Both the position numbers and the translations under genes were made by a program. A DNA stretch of 64,000 bases from Chelydra serpentina (taxonomy: Eukaryota; Chordata; Testudines; Chelydridae). Of this stretch, positions 33,525 through 46,216 are shown piece by piece. Position 1 is the first letter of the stretch. Each line of letters starts with the position of its first letter. The notes beneath the pieces were generated by a model. That model was not told the DNA's origin. It saw nothing but the letters and a program-made list of their open reading frames with translations, and did no database searches. The stretch lies in NCBI GenBank assembly GCA_037349315.1, contig JBAIAC010000003.1:15066501-15130500 (forward strand), given 5' to 3'.

Positions 33525-34270
33525 AGCAAACAGGATGAAATTCAATAAGGACAAATGCAAAGTCATCCTCTTAGGAAGGACCAATCAGTTGCACACCTAC
33601 AAAATGGGAAATGACTGCCTAGGAAGGAGTACTGCGGGAAGGGATCTGGGGGTCACAAGCTAAATATGAGTCACCAGTGTAACACTGTTGCACCAAAAGC
33701 AAACATCATTCTGGGATGTATTAGCAGGAGTGTTGTAAGCAAGACATGAGAAGTAATTCTTCCGCTCTACTTCACGCTGATTAGGCCTCAACTGGAGTAT
33801 TGTGTCCAGTTCTGGGCACCACATTTCAGGAAAGATGTGGATAAATTGGAGAAAGTCCAGAGAAGAGCAACAAAAATGATTTAAAGGTCTAGAAAACATG
33901 ACCTTGGAGAGAAGGTTGAAAAAAATTGGGTTTGTTTAGTTTGGAAAAGAGAAGTACATAAAAGGTTGTTACAAGGAGGAGGGAGAAAAATTGTTCTTCT
34001 TAACCTCTGAGGATAAGACAAGAAGCAATGGGCTTAAATTGCAGCAAGGGCAATTTAGGTTGGACATTAGGAAAACCATCCTGTCAGGGTGGTTAAGCAC
34101 TGGAATAAGTTGTCTAGAGAGGTTGTGGAATCTCCATCAATGGGGATTTTTAAGAGCAGGTTGGACAAACACCTGTCAGGGATGGTTTAGAGAATACTGA
34201 GTCCTGCCTGAGCGCAGGGGCTGGACTAGATGACCTCTCGAGGTCCCTTCCAGTCCTATGATTCTATGGT
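33525..34270 (+). mobile_element. CR1 LINE 3' portion
   Basis: Runs from GATGAAATTCAATAAGGAC (ORF2 C-terminal FNKDKCKV) through CTGGAGTATTGTGTCCAGTT to the tail GGACTAGATGACCTCTCGAG and TCCTATGATTCTATGG. Frames are broken. Confidence 0.85.
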
Positions 34271-36855
34271 TTCACTGGACTGATGTTGATTTACACCAGC
34301 TGAGGATCTAGCCCTAGATTTCCACGTGGGGGTATTAAAGTGACGGGCCAGTCAGGTAGAACCCACCCCAATGCAAGCAGGTGTCAGGCCGGGGGTCCGC
34401 CAGTGCAGCTCAGTGCTGACCCAGAGCAGCATTTGTAGGCTCAGCGAGGGCCTCTGGGGGAATGGCCGGCCTCTGCATTTGGGAATGTGCTAATGGGGCG
34501 AGTGATTTGTCAGATGGCGAAACAGCTACTAACTGTTAGGGGCGGGTTAAAAATGAATGTCAAGAAAATCACGTGGGCTTTGCATAAGCCAAGCCCTGCA
34601 GAGCAGTGCTGCTGGGTTCCCGTAAACCCAGCCAGCTTTGTAGTTGGATGGACTTTGAAAATATTTCTGCGGCACCACTTACAGTGATAAGTGTATCATA
34701 TAAATAGTCACCTATTAGCTGTGCACCTCCCCGTATTAATCCTCACGCCACCCTAGGGGTCCGTCACGCCGGCTCCCAAGTGCACTAAAGCCAGTGAGCA
34801 CGACCTACCTGCTAACAGCCGCTCTTCATGGTGCATGGCCTCCCAGCGCGCACGGGCGGCGGCCAGTACCGCACTCACCAAGAGCCTTTTTGGTTTTGCT
34901 GCCCCAGTTTTGAACAGATACTAGGTGAACCTGGCTTCCCCGGGCACGCGGCCGCCTGGCAGCCCCTCTGGGCTCTAAGCACGGGTCGCTCAGCGCTGCA
35001 TCGGGCAGCAACCTCAGCCGGCGGACTGCATTTCCTGAGGAAAAGCAGGTTGAGCTGGTGCTAGGTTCCCTAGTCACTGCAGGAGAGAGCCCCACTGCCT
35101 GTGTCCACCCACGCAGGAGAAGGCTTCGTCGCCCGTTGCGGGGGCGCCTTTGCCGGAAAATAGTTCTTTGGAACAACAGCTTAGAGCAACGTGGAGAGAG
35201 CGGCCTGCCCGTCCACGTGTTTGCAGAGTCCTATTGCCAGCCCTGGATGTCTGTATGGGGGCCTGGGGGCCGGCGGTGCTGAGCGCTTGGGGGTAGGTGC
35301 CCCTAACGAGAGAGCTTTCCGAGAGCATTCAGTGCTGGCCTCACCCCATGGATGTCTGTGCTGAAATTCCCACTGGCTTCCCCATGAGCAGAGCTAGGCC
35401 CAAACCGACTGCGTTTTAACCCCTTCCCCCCGCAGTATAAAGCATCTTTCCTCCCCCAAGGGGCCCCAAACTGCATCCCGCAAACACACACTGTTCACAT
35501 CGAGTACCTGAGTCGTCCCAGGCCCTGTGCTGCCGGAGTCTCATTGAGCTGATTAGCTCTGGCTCCACAGGCAGCCGAATCCCGGCTGTTGGAGAGGGGC
35601 CAGACCATGGTGGTCCTGAGAGCGCAAGTGGCAGAAACGACTGGGTCCCTGGAGCCAGGCCAAGTGCTTCCAAGGCACCTAGCACCAGAGACTCAATGAT
35701 TTCAATGGGAGTCAGGTGCCCCCATTTCTTTGAGGTTTGGCCAGATTCGCCTGCCACCTGCAAGTTCTCGCCAAAGCCTCGTTCCTCATGCAAGAGATAC
35801 TAGTGCGATTTCAGCTCAGTACAGCCCAGCTCTAGTTTCCTGCCTTGCTGAAATCCTCTCGGCCACCGACTCAGTTCTGGTGCTCGGGCGTTCTACACAA
35901 CGGTCATACAAAGGGTTAATGGTGCTCTGCGCTGGGTCCCTCGCGAGCAGCTACAAACAGGCCTGGCCTCTCCGCTGGCTCGGCTCTGGCTGGCGGCTTC
36001 TGTCAATATTTACTAAGCGGAAAGTCTCACTTGCAGTTTGGCCTCTTTGTAATATTTCATGCTTTGCGACGCTGCAGCGCTGACGAACCCCCACGGCTGC
36101 GCTCTGTCCCGCTGCCCTCCCTGCGATCTGTTCTTCAAACACAATCCCTTTTCAGTGGCTATTTTTAGATACCCCCTTTTTCCTGCCACCGGGAGGATCA
36201 AAACAACAAACCACCGGTAACCAACAGACGATTGTGAAAAGACGAAACTCCCCCAAAGCACGTGCAGTCCCTTTCTCTGCCTCAGCAGCGTGTCCTGGAC
36301 CAGGGCTCAGTTCTGCCACCTTTGCTCTGCTTGATGCACACCGTACGTTTGCTGGGGTTCCCGTTGACACCAGTTACCATTGGTTCTGAAATCAATGGGG
36401 TGTGTGTGACACCTACAATACGGTACCACGCACTGTAAACAAGGTGACAGAATCTGCTCCTTCATCCATAAACTATCTTAATCAGTGATCATGTAAAAGA
36501 GCAGCGTGCAGCATCTAATTCACCTCCTGCTGTCTTCAGCAGCTCCATATTTATAGCAACATCTCTGGTGAAAGCAGACGAAAAAATAATCTGAATGCAG
36601 CAACGACCCGCAGAGCCAACTCCCTACTTTTTAACATTGCAACGTGCGGCAACACCGGGTGCTATTACGCGCCTCTTTCTGCGCTGGGCACTTTCTTCCA
36701 GCCCAGTACCTGTGCAGGGTCGTGCCAGTGCAGTTCCTGTCCCTCGTCCCCACCCCCCTCTGCTTCCCTCTGGCTGCAGCAGAGTCCGGGACAGTCCTTA
36801 GCTCACCCTGGGCTCTCACTAAAGCCAGTGTGTTCAGGTCAAAGTTTGCACTCAC

Positions 36856-36890
36856 CTGGAGCTGGAAGGGACCGGATCGTTCTCAAAAAG
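36856..36890 (-). promoter_or_regulatory. Candidate HOPX non-coding first exon and promoter
   Basis: On the minus strand a near-perfect splice donor, CTCCAG|gtgagtgc, ends a possible exon at 36856. About 30-40 nt further upstream is a TTAAA element (around 36912-36916), next to a short GC-rich block with a GC box (GGGCGG on the plus strand, 36924-36929) and a GATA motif. This is the arrangement expected of a small 5' non-coding exon, and HOPX must have at least one upstream exon because its coding exon is preceded by an acceptor. Other good donors exist on this strand (near 34877, 38345 and 51501), so the choice is inference. The start of transcription is a guess. Confidence 0.27.
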
Positions 36891-37674
36891 CCAGTGTCCT
36901 GCGCGCCTGTTTAAGTAGCCGCGCGGGCGGTTGCCCCTGATAACAAGCCTGTTTGTGTGTGTGACGAGCAGGTACCTGAAAAACCTGCAGCACGCTGTCA
37001 CCTGGCTGGCTGGTCAGGTTTGGCATGCAGCTCGCCGAGGCAGGCACATCCTACGCTGGTTTGGCGCTCTCGTCCGCTCTTATTCAAACCCACCGGTTCT
37101 AGAGCTCCCACGGAGCCTGGCGAGAACAGATGCTGAGGGTACTTGGCTTCCCTCTCTGCGCCTGGCTTCTCGCTCGCTGCTGCAGCACTTCAAAGAGCAG
37201 CTGTTGATGTAACGAGTTCCCCTGGCCGTGTGCCAGGCTGGGTGTCATTCTGACGGTTGTCTAATTACCGCACACTTGTTTCCCTTTAGGGACAGAACGT
37301 ACATACCAAAGAGAAGGGAGGGGATGGCAGGTCTGACTCACCCACGGCTCCACCACAAACGCTGCTAAATCTGTTTTATTTCTCAGCGCGTCCTTCCGAG
37401 CTTTCCCGCCCTCCCATCTCAGCAAAGAGCGCGAAGGCTTTTCATTGCACTTCTGCACCCAAGTTTGGGCATGTGCATGCGTGTGATTGTCTTGCTATTG
37501 GCACAGGGCATGAGCGCCACTTCCTGAAATCCTGGGTGGGGGAACTGGAGCAGGGGGGCCCTTGGCGCTGTCCCCGCAAAAGGCCGGTGTGGCTGCGTCC
37601 GCGTTGCGGGGTCACGGTGCAGGGGGAACAGCCATTAGAAGACTCCCACCACCAGTTCTGGGAGGGAGGCCGGT

Positions 37675-37752
37675 GAGGTCTCTGGCCTGTGTCGCATGGG
37701 GGTCAGACTAGAAGATCACAATGGTCCTTCTGCCCTTGGAATCTGTGACCCC
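37675..37752 (+). mobile_element. CR1 3'-tail fragment
   Basis: GGGGGTCAGACTAGAAGATC, then ACAATGGTCCTTCTGCCCTT and GGAATCTGTGACC, the end of a CR1-type tail only. Confidence 0.55.
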
Positions 37753-40049
37753 TTCTGAGCTCGGATGAAGCTGGAGAAAATTGTGTGTCAGTCACAAGGG
37801 TTCCCAGGGCTCCTCCCCATCGCACACACCACCCGCCCCATGGCTGTGCCAACAGGCACCATATAGCCCTGCAGAGGAAGGAGCCAATGGGCCTCCTGAA
37901 AACGGCGACCAGCATAAGGAAAAGAACAAACTCCAGCAAAGGGGTGAAATGCAGATGCAAACCCTTCTGTGGCAGCCCTCCCCATTCAAAGCCCCCAGCC
38001 ACGAAACCTGGTGGTAGCTGGGGGTGCTGACCTCTTATTACCCTCAGCTTGGATCCCAGGGGCACGAAGTACACAGGCCAACACTTAGTGAGCCTGGCTG
38101 CTGGAGCTGTGGGGCACCCAGACTGAAACCCCGAAGGCGCCTGGCGCTCCAGTGGGCGTCCGCTGGGGCTATATGTGCAGGCCAAGGCCGCTCAGCTTGG
38201 GCACCAAAAACTGGAGGCCTCTGAAATCAGTGGCTACTTTTGACCGTTTGGTCCTTAGCGTTTGGCCTCTGCTGCCGTGAAAGGCGTCTGCCCCGCCATT
38301 GGAGCATTGCCCATGGGCGTTTCAAGTGCCCTTGCTGAGGACTTACCTTTGGTTCTGGTTTCTTGCATCCAGTGGTAATGCCCCTTTGGCTGGGTTCCTG
38401 CCATAGCCAATTAGTTGTTTCTAACTGGCTTTAATCTTCCCTCTAACCACAAGGATACTCTGGTGGTTAAGGCCCAGGGCTGAGTGCTGTAACGATCTGC
38501 GATCAGTTCTTGGCATGGCCACGAACCTCCTGTGACCTTGAAGTGCCATTGGCCTGGCTCAGCCTCTCCTGCAGAGAAACCTCTTCCGTGGGGAGTCTGA
38601 TGAGAGCTCCATAAGGAATCCCTCACTTGGATGATTAAGCATCGATGGCTCTAGTGTTACTACGGAAACAATTTGGGGGAAGGAGGAAATATATTAGCAA
38701 AAATAATGCGATTTAGGGGTGGTTTTCGCAATGCACCCTCTTGCCCTCAGACTTTGGTAGCAGCTGAATACCTGCAGAGAGGCACAGAGCCACTTCCACA
38801 AACTCCTACGTGCAACTTGTTACTCCCTCTGGCGCGGTGATGGGAGGACGGAGATCCCCTCTGGGGTTGTTCCTGCCTTGCCGATGGATGTGGCTCGGCT
38901 GGATCCCGTCTGCAGAGTGCCCGTGTGTTCTGGCTGTTGTGGGAATTTTCTGGTCTCTCTTAGGAATTTCTGTTGGTTTGGGGGTTTGTGTTCAGCTGTG
39001 CTGGGACTGAAAAGAACTAAACATTGAATGTGTGAAAGGGCAGAAATGATGAGTGTTGAAGTGCTGTGAAGGCTGGGAGGGGGGGAGCCTTCAGTTAAGA
39101 AGCTTGTAGCTGCAAACAGGAATGCAAACTTTTCCTTTAAGGAATAGCAGAGAGTTACTGCTGCAGTTGGTTGTCAGCCAGCTGGGTTGCAAATTAGCCA
39201 ATCAGAGGCAGCCAAAGCAATCCATGGTAATCTGACAGCACAGAAAATATGCTGTAAATATCAGGGGAATGCTCAAGTCTCCTTTCCCAGGCTCCGAGGC
39301 CCGTTTGAGATTGATATCTAAGCCCTGGGGTGAAAAGCATCTGAGGACAGTGCTTTAATACCCAGTACCGGCAGCTGCCTTCTCAGGTGTTTTATCACTG
39401 CGCTCTTTACTTATAGATACATTGTTCTTGCCCATGTTGCTTCACCACTAGGAGATGTTTCCTCAATAATTTCCATGGCCATGTGCTAACGCTTCACTAG
39501 GTAAGTTTCTTGGGCTTGACCCTGTAGTCCTTGCTTAGGCAAACTGAGTTCAAGCAGGGTTTTGCTGGCACAATAACTGCAAATTCAGTTGCTACTAAAC
39601 CTCGAATGGAAAGGTAGTGAGATCTGGATTGAATGTACCGTTTCATAGACTGTTCCCAGGTTTAACAATGGCGTTCCAGAGACACGTGGCAGGCCACGGG
39701 ATACGATGCAAATTCACTGGTGCTCTCAGGCTGCTTTGGGCCATCCCATGGCATAAGGAACCATGAACCCTGGTTTGTGCTACTGGAATGGGGCAAGACA
39801 GATAGTGTCCTGATGAGTCTTCCCCTGTCAGTACAGTAACAGGGACAACACCAACGAACAGAGAGAAAATAAGTCTGCAAATGACTGGGGAGCCCCTTGG
39901 AAAGCCATGACTCCGAAAAGGAGCCAGGTGTCGTCTTGGACAAGTAACTCCTGAACGTGCGCTGCCAGTGCAGTGCTGGGACCCAGGGCTCCTGCGCTCC
40001 ATGGCGGTGGAGCGGGGAGTAGTGTGAGCAGGAGCAGGGAGGCAGGCCG

Positions 40050-40535
40050 CATTGGTGAGTCCGATGCAGGACTATTCAGTACAGTTCAGGTGTCCCCTCC
40101 CCATTGAAAACTGGAGAGGGTGCAGAAAAGAGCCACAGAAACGATCGCAGGTCTGGAGAAAAGGCCTTACAGTGCGCCGTTTGAAGAGCTCAGTCTTTAG
40201 TTATCAAAAGGAAGAATGAGGTTATAGACTAGAAGAGCTTTCACACCAAGTACTGAGGGGCTCTGTGATCTAGCAAAGAAAGGCAGAACAAGAACCGAAG
40301 TCTGGACGCTGCCGCCGACCCATTCAAATTAGAAATAAGGCAATTTGTTACCAGTGAGGGCACAAACTCCCAAGGGCGGTGGTGGATTTTCCATCTCAGT
40401 GTCTCAGATCAAGCCTGTCTGCCTGTCTGGAAGAACTGTTGTAGCCAACCACAAGTTATCGGGCTCGGTACAGGGGACCTGGGTGAAATGTAATGACCTG
40501 ACTGGATGAGCCTTGAACTCTATGAACGTGCCAGG
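40050..40535 (+). mobile_element. Old CR1 LINE fragment
   Basis: Recognisable CR1 words in order: GTGCAGAAAAGAGCCACAGA, GATCGCAGGTCTGGAGAAAA, and a degenerate tail GACTGGATGAGCCTTGAACT. More diverged than other copies. Confidence 0.6.
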
Positions 40536-41683
40536 TGGAGCAGGTACTGTGTGCAATACAGTGGTAATCTAGACACCTCATAAAACAAGCGTTGCATTTG
40601 AATCTTTGTAAACAGACTTCCAGACCTGGTCCTACAGGCTTTACTTAGGCAAAAGGCCAGCGCCCCATGTCCTGTTTAGCAGCACTGCCAGGCCAGTAGA
40701 GTGTGGGCAGCCTTCCCAGTGAGAGAGTGGTGCTAATGAGCAGCTGCTGAAGATATGTCATGGAGATTAGCTGGGGAAGTGGAGCACTCAGCAGAGCAAT
40801 AGAGAGGTCTAAGCCACATATACCAACATTCACACTTGGAGCAGTCCCTCTTGGGATGGGGAGGGGATTTCTGCAGCAGGGCCTTCATTGAGCATGTCTA
40901 GAGCAGACCTGGCATGGATGAAGTGGGGGTGCATGGAGTGATGGAGCAAGGACATCCCCTTGCAGACTCCATTGGCAGGGCTGGGAGGGAGTACCTGGTG
41001 GAACCAATGGAAATCCCACCTTTCCCTCCCCCAGGGGCGTGTCTGCTGTCTGGCACAGGGAGGTGTAACCTGTACTGCTCTGCTCCAGAGCCTAGCCAAT
41101 TTGAATAAGTGCTCAGTGTCTCCGATTCTCTCTCAAAGTGTATTTGATAGGGGGAGATTTTTGAATGCAGCACAGATTCAAACCAGCTACATATTCCACA
41201 ACCCTCCCACAGTATCATCGGCCCTCTCCCAACAATCTCCATATACTCAGGGGTAGCTGAGAGCTCAGTGCAGACCTCAGCAACCGAACAGATCTCTTAG
41301 GCGTTGGTGCTAGCCGAGCACTAGTCACATGGCCGAGAGAATGTGGAACTGGTCAGTTTGGCACTGCAGCAGCAAGAAGACCATCTACACAATTTGGTGT
41401 GGATTTGTGTGTGTCTATTCCTAGCACATCAAAACTTTCCAAAACTTAACTCCCCTTGCCCCTGGCAACTGTACGTGGAAGCTCTTCTTATCTCCTCTTT
41501 ATTGCTTCCTAGGAAAGAAAGGAACCTCTACTGCAGCCTCTTTTCCTTCACCTCCTGATCTGCCGCAAGCCGGCCTCTGATTTGTAAGGACAGGGCATTA
41601 GGCAGAGATGTATTTCAGTTTAACAAAGTGTTACTATTCTAAACTTGGAGTTATTATTTCAACAATATTCCTCTGAACACTAG
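40536..41683. other. No gene seen
   Basis: Single-copy-looking sequence. Nothing recognised. Confidence 0.35.
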
Positions 41684-41935
41684 AGCTGGTCAAACATTTT
41701 CATCTGAAAGATTTGTTTTGACAAACAATGGCTTTTCAGCTACAGAGCAGTTTTTTCAAAACAATTTCCAGTTTTGTCAAAAACTCAGGTCTTTTGTCAA
41801 AAATATAATCCCTCTAAAGCCAACTTTTATTTTGTTTTTCAGTTGTTGAATCCCTCCCCTGAATTTTTAATGTTTTTTTTTTGTGTGTGTGTGTGTGTGT
41901 TTGTTAACGAGCACCTCCAAATTTTTCATGAAAAC
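41684..41935. repeat. AT-rich foldback repeat fragment with TG run
   Basis: Starts TAGAGCTGGTCAAACATTTT and continues with GATTTGTTTTGACAAACAAT. Includes a (TG)n run of about 20 bases at 41882-41901. Confidence 0.5.
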
Positions 41936-42189
41936 TGCAAGTATTTTATTTTCATATTTCTCAAATAATTTCCTAACCTGAATACTCCTGTCTGAAATGA
42001 GTCCGATGTGATTTTGCAGGATGTAAATCTATTGCCATTAGCTTTGTAGGAGGTTACACATAATTGCTGTGTGTGGAGGATGCTCAAAGGGGAAGGTTTG
42101 AATAATTCATCTGATGAGTCATCTCTCTTTCCATTGTAAAGCTCACAAAGGAGCATTAGGAGATTCTGAGAACCAGTGACTGCTACCCT

Positions 42190-42295
42190 CAGAAAGTTTC
42201 TCTCACCAACAGAAGTTGGTCCAATAAAAGATATTACCTCACCCACCTTGTCTCTCTAGTATCCGGGGACCAACCCGGCCACAACACCACTGCAT
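42190..42295 (+). repeat. Diverged LINE/SINE-type tail
   Basis: Holds CTCACCAACAGAAGTTGGTC, CAATAAAAGATATTACCTCA and GGGACCAACCCGGCCACAAC, an arrangement like the tail family above but a different subfamily. The family assignment is from memory of such repeats and is uncertain. Confidence 0.4.
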
Positions 42296-42997
42296 GTCCT
42301 CAGAACAAACATTCTGAAATAGGCCTTTCTCAGAAAAAGCCTGCATCTTATGCACTGTTGCCAGGCCAAATTCTGCTCTCAGTTATTGGCTTGCAAGTCC
42401 CTTTGAAATGACCCTCTGAGCCGTCCCATTTGGGTAGGCCAGGGGCAGTTGCTTGCTCCCATGTAATGCAGACCAGTATTTGGCCCTCTCTACAAATTGT
42501 CTACTGGGGTAAGATGGGAGGATTGCAAGGTTAAGAACAGAGGCAAAGTTGGCCAAGTGATCTTAGCTGAGTTTCTCCACACTTTCAAATGTTTGCTTCG
42601 TTTTTAACATGGAGCCTGCACCTTGATTTTCAGGCTCCCTAATGTGAAGTTTCTGTTTTTTCAGTAAACCACGGTAGTATTTTATGACGTTCCCCCCTGA
42701 AGTAAGTGATATTGGGGAAAACAACTTAACTTCAGCTGAGCAAAGTCTCTGCCTGGGGATATAACTGAGAACTGCATCGCTCCCTGCACTTGCAAAGATA
42801 CACCTGCAGGAGCAATCAGTCCCTCTGTGTCTGGGCATAATGCAATGAGCCCCCCCTGGGGCACAGGGCTGTTCTCAAGGTGAACTATGCCTTCCTGTGA
42901 CACCTTTGTCCTTGGCCTTTTTCAGAGACATGCACAGGGTGGATTAGGTAACCCACAGGTCTGTGGCTGTGTGGCAAATTCTAGCTCCTGGCTGGAG

Positions 42998-43174
42998 TCA
43001 TAGAATCTCAGGGTTGGAAGGGACCTTAGGAGGTCATCTAGTCCAACCCCCTGCTCAAAGCAGGACCAATCCCCAATTTTTGCCCCAGATCCCCAAATGG
43101 CCCCCTCAGGGATTGAACTCACAACCCTGGGTTTAGCAGGCCAATGCTCAAACCACTGAGCTATTCCTCCCCTA
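42998..43174 (-). mobile_element. tRNA-derived SINE with CR1-like tail
   Basis: Full-length reverse copy with the tail GGGTTGGAAGGGACCTTAGG first and the box A complement CTGAGCTATTCC last. Confidence 0.87.
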
Positions 43175-43825
43175 GTTGTATATTACTAGGACCCTACTGA
43201 ATTCACGTCCATTTTCATCAATTGCACAGTCACAGGCTTTTTTAAATGGTCAATTTCACGGTTTCAGCTATTTACCCCTGAAATTTCACGGTGTTGTAAC
43301 CCTGGTGGTCCTGACCCCAAAAAGGGTTGTGGGGGTATTATAGGGGGGTCGTGGGATTGCCCCCCTCACTTCGGTGCTGCTGCCAGAGGCGCTGCCTTCA
43401 GAACTGGGCAGCCGGAGAGCAGTGGGCAGTGCAAATGGGAGGGTGACATGGTATTGGTGGGGGTCATCACTCTTTTCAGGGGGCAGGGCATGGTAGGAGC
43501 CCCAGCTGGGGCGCCCCCCTCCCCAGCCCTACCCTTCCCCAGCAGACCTCACTGGGGAGACCAGATTTCACGGTCCATGACGTGTTTTTCATAGCTGTGA
43601 ATGTGGTAGGGACCCACCAAATGTTGAGCAGAAGCACAATGACCCTCCTCTCAAGCCTCTTTTCTGGGTTTCTGTTTCTTTAGTAAGATTTGATTATTTG
43701 ACAGATAGCAGCCTGGGTTTCAGTGCATGGCCTATCCCAGAGGTTACACATGCGGATGCAAATTTCCCCGAAATGTCCCTTGCCCCGCAGCTTTCCCTCT
43801 GCCCCTGCCATGTGCCATACAGAGC

Positions 43826-43930
43826 CATAGAGTTTAAAGCCAGAAGGGACCACCACATCATCTAGTCTGCCCTCCTGTATATCACAGGCCACCAGCCCTA
43901 GCTGGCATCTGCACCTTAAACCCAACTACT
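43826..43930 (-). mobile_element. CR1-type 3'-tail fragment
   Basis: AGAGTTTAAAGCCAGAAGGG and ACATCATCTAGTCTGCCCTC are the complement of a CR1 tail variant. Confidence 0.55.
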
Positions 43931-44409
43931 TGCATGGGATTTCCAGGGTAAGCTGTGTCAGAGATAGCTCCTTTCCCCCAACACCTTTCAGGATTGCTCC
44001 CGAGTGACTAAGACGCATAGACAGTCTGCAGCTCCCTGCCAGGAGAGGTCTGACAATGCTGAGGCACAGCAGGCCCCAGCAGGTTGAGGAAGCATGCTAA
44101 ATATCACACATGCACACGTGTGCGTTGACTGCCTTACCCAGCTCACGGACACACTGGCTTCTCCCTGGAAACCCTAAGGCCCGGAGACAGACGGTAAGAA
44201 AGTTGGGCCGCTTGCCAAGATGAGCAATACCATTGTGGTTCTAAAAGGCTCCGCCAATGGGTGAGCATCATCATGATGTTTCCATTACGCCTCTGGCGTT
44301 TAGGGCAGCGATGAAGATCCTCCTCTCCACCTCCCTTGTCAGGTAAATCCCTTCTCTTCATGTGCCAATATAACTATGCCTGTATCTGTAATTTTCACTC
44401 CAGGCATCT

Positions 44410-44520
44410 GAAGAAGTGGGATTTTTACCCACGAAAGCTTATGCCCAAATAAATCTGTTCGTCTTTAAGGTGTCACCAGACACCTCACTGTTTTTGTGTA
44501 TACAGACTAACATGGCTCCC
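44410..44520 (+). repeat. LINE/SINE-type 3' tail related to the 2.3-kb insertion
   Basis: Contains CCCACGAAAGCTTATGC, AAATAAATCTGTTCGTCTTT, AAGGTGTCACCAGAC and TACAGACTAACATGGCT in the order seen in the right arm at 2352-2463. It is a diverged member of the same widespread tail family. Confidence 0.6.
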
Positions 44521-44539
44521 CCCACGCCCCCCTCCCCCC

Positions 44540-45350
44540 CGATACTCCACTTCTGTCTGTTTCTGGCAAGTCTTTCAATGGTTCCCCAGCTGTGCCCCAG
44601 GTTTTTCAGCTCAGCTTCCACAGCTCTTCGCCATGTTGTTTTTGGGCAGCCTCATTTTCGCTTGCCTTCAGGTGTCCATCTTATTGCTACTCTGGTGATG
44701 GAATCAGTTTCCATCCGAAGCACATGATCCATCTCCAACACCTCCTGGCAATGATGTCGCTCAGATCCTCTTGGCTGCACTGTGTCAATAGATCTTGGTT
44801 TGAGATTGTTCTGGGCCAAAAGATACAGAGGATTTTTCTGAGGCAGGTTGTATGGAATGAAGACAGTTTGGACATGAAGACATGGGATGGTCTAGACAGT
44901 ATTTGGTCCTGCCATGAGGGCAGGGGGCTGGACTCGATGACCTCTCGAGGTCCCTTCCAGCCCTAGAATCTATGAATCTATGTCGTACTTTCTCATCCCC
45001 AGCATTCTGCACTGTAAAGTAGTGTTGAGAGTACGCAGCTCTGATAAATCTTGAGTTTGGTTTTGGTGTTGTATTTTGATGATTTCCAGACTGTATTTAA
45101 GCTCCTGAAGGTGTTCCTGGCTTTACCTATTTTGTTCTAGATGTCCTGGCTTGTTCCACCATCCTGGCTGATGGTGCTTCCCAAGTATGTGAATGTTTCT
45201 ACATTGGTGAGAACATAATCTGTACTGGTGATGGTGAGGCAATATTAAAGGTTATGATATCGGTCTTATTGCAATTGATTTTCAGTCCAATTTGCTGGCT
45301 GAATGCGTTGAGTTGTTTTTTCTTGTATATGGGTTTTGTTTTTTCTTGCC
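44540..45350 (-). mobile_element. Old RTE-like or related LINE fragment, split by a CR1 tail
   Basis: On the minus strand, broken frames give QIGLKINCNKTDI, then VETFTYLGSTISQDGGTSQD, then RRCWRWIMCF and W(R)RAVEAELKNLGHSWGTIE near 44640-44540. FTYLGSTIS and the WRW...EAEL tail are the C-terminal signature of an endonuclease-reverse transcriptase LINE unlike CR1, resembling RTE-type elements. A short CR1 tail at about 44878-44985 interrupts it. Superfamily is inferred. Confidence 0.6.
44878..44985 (+). mobile_element. Short CR1 3'-end insertion
   Basis: About 108 bp of CR1 tail (GGCTGGACTCGATGACCTCT, then CCAGCCCTAGAATCTATGAA) lies inside the older LINE, whose reading resumes on both sides. 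A 5'-truncated insertion. Confidence 0.7.
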
Positions 45351-46216
45351 AATAGGTAAGGCAGATACATTTTTAGACACACTGAGCTGTGAGACTCATT
45401 ACAATGTGCTGGGTAGTTCTGTTAAAATAAATCCTATACCAGAGTCTCCATGATAGAATCTGCATTTTTACGATGTTATAATGCAGACACAACGAATCTG
45501 CTACTGGTTGCCACTGGGTATACTTGGCAAAATAGATTGTTTATCCTTCTGGAATAAGAATTAACTTGGCAGGTTTGTGTTACAGGACAGCTTTCCTGAA
45601 AGAATAACACACCAGTAGACATGACCCATAACAGACAATACAGGGCCAGATTTTGCCATCCTTGGATTTGCAGAGTATCCTGCGAGCAGCCCCATTTAAA
45701 CCAGTGTAGATATCCCGGAGTACAGTACTACTCTGGAGGAGCAAGGGTGGTAAAAATCTGGCCTAAAAGGGTGATGATAATACATAATCATTTGTGTTTA
45801 TTTAGTGCTTTTCACTTCCTGGGGTCCCGAAGTACAAACTCCCAGGCCAGTCAGTAAGTCACATTTTTAATAAAACAAAACAAAACAACCAGTAAATCTG
45901 GACACACTCAACCCCAAGTCACCCGTAACTCTCCCACATAGCCCTGATCACCATTCATCCCCTTGCTTACCACTGCAGGCCACAGATCTCCAAAGAAAAT
46001 TCCACACACTGGCTTGTAAATGGCCAGACCAGATGCTTTCCAACCTTCACCACCTGGGCCAGAGACCACAACACCTCACGTTTTATTCTTAACACATGGC
46101 CCTGTGTTTGCAGAATCTGTAAATGCCTTCGGTCCAGCCCATGTGGCTGGTGGAATTTGAAGATTCCATCAGCTACACTCGCAGAGTTAGGAAAGTTCAT
46201 GAGGCGTAGGAAGAAA
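45351..46216. other. No gene seen
   Basis: AT-balanced sequence between the old LINE and the 1.17-kb hAT-like element. No exon recognised. Confidence 0.35.

Larger units (their letters stand above)
34271..40049. other. Single-copy, GC-rich region with the candidate HOPX 5' exon
   Basis: CpG is locally frequent at 34830-35180 and 36890-36930. Consensus MEF2-type motifs occur at 36159-36168 (CTATTTTTAG) and nearly so at about 36549. They could serve a muscle-expressed gene but are expected a few times by chance in this window. No coding exon recognised. Confidence 0.3.

Noticed and set aside
36159..36168. MEF2 site as a HOPX enhancer
   Set aside because: The motif is perfect, but about four such motifs are expected by chance in 64 kb, and another occurs near 57878 with no gene nearby.
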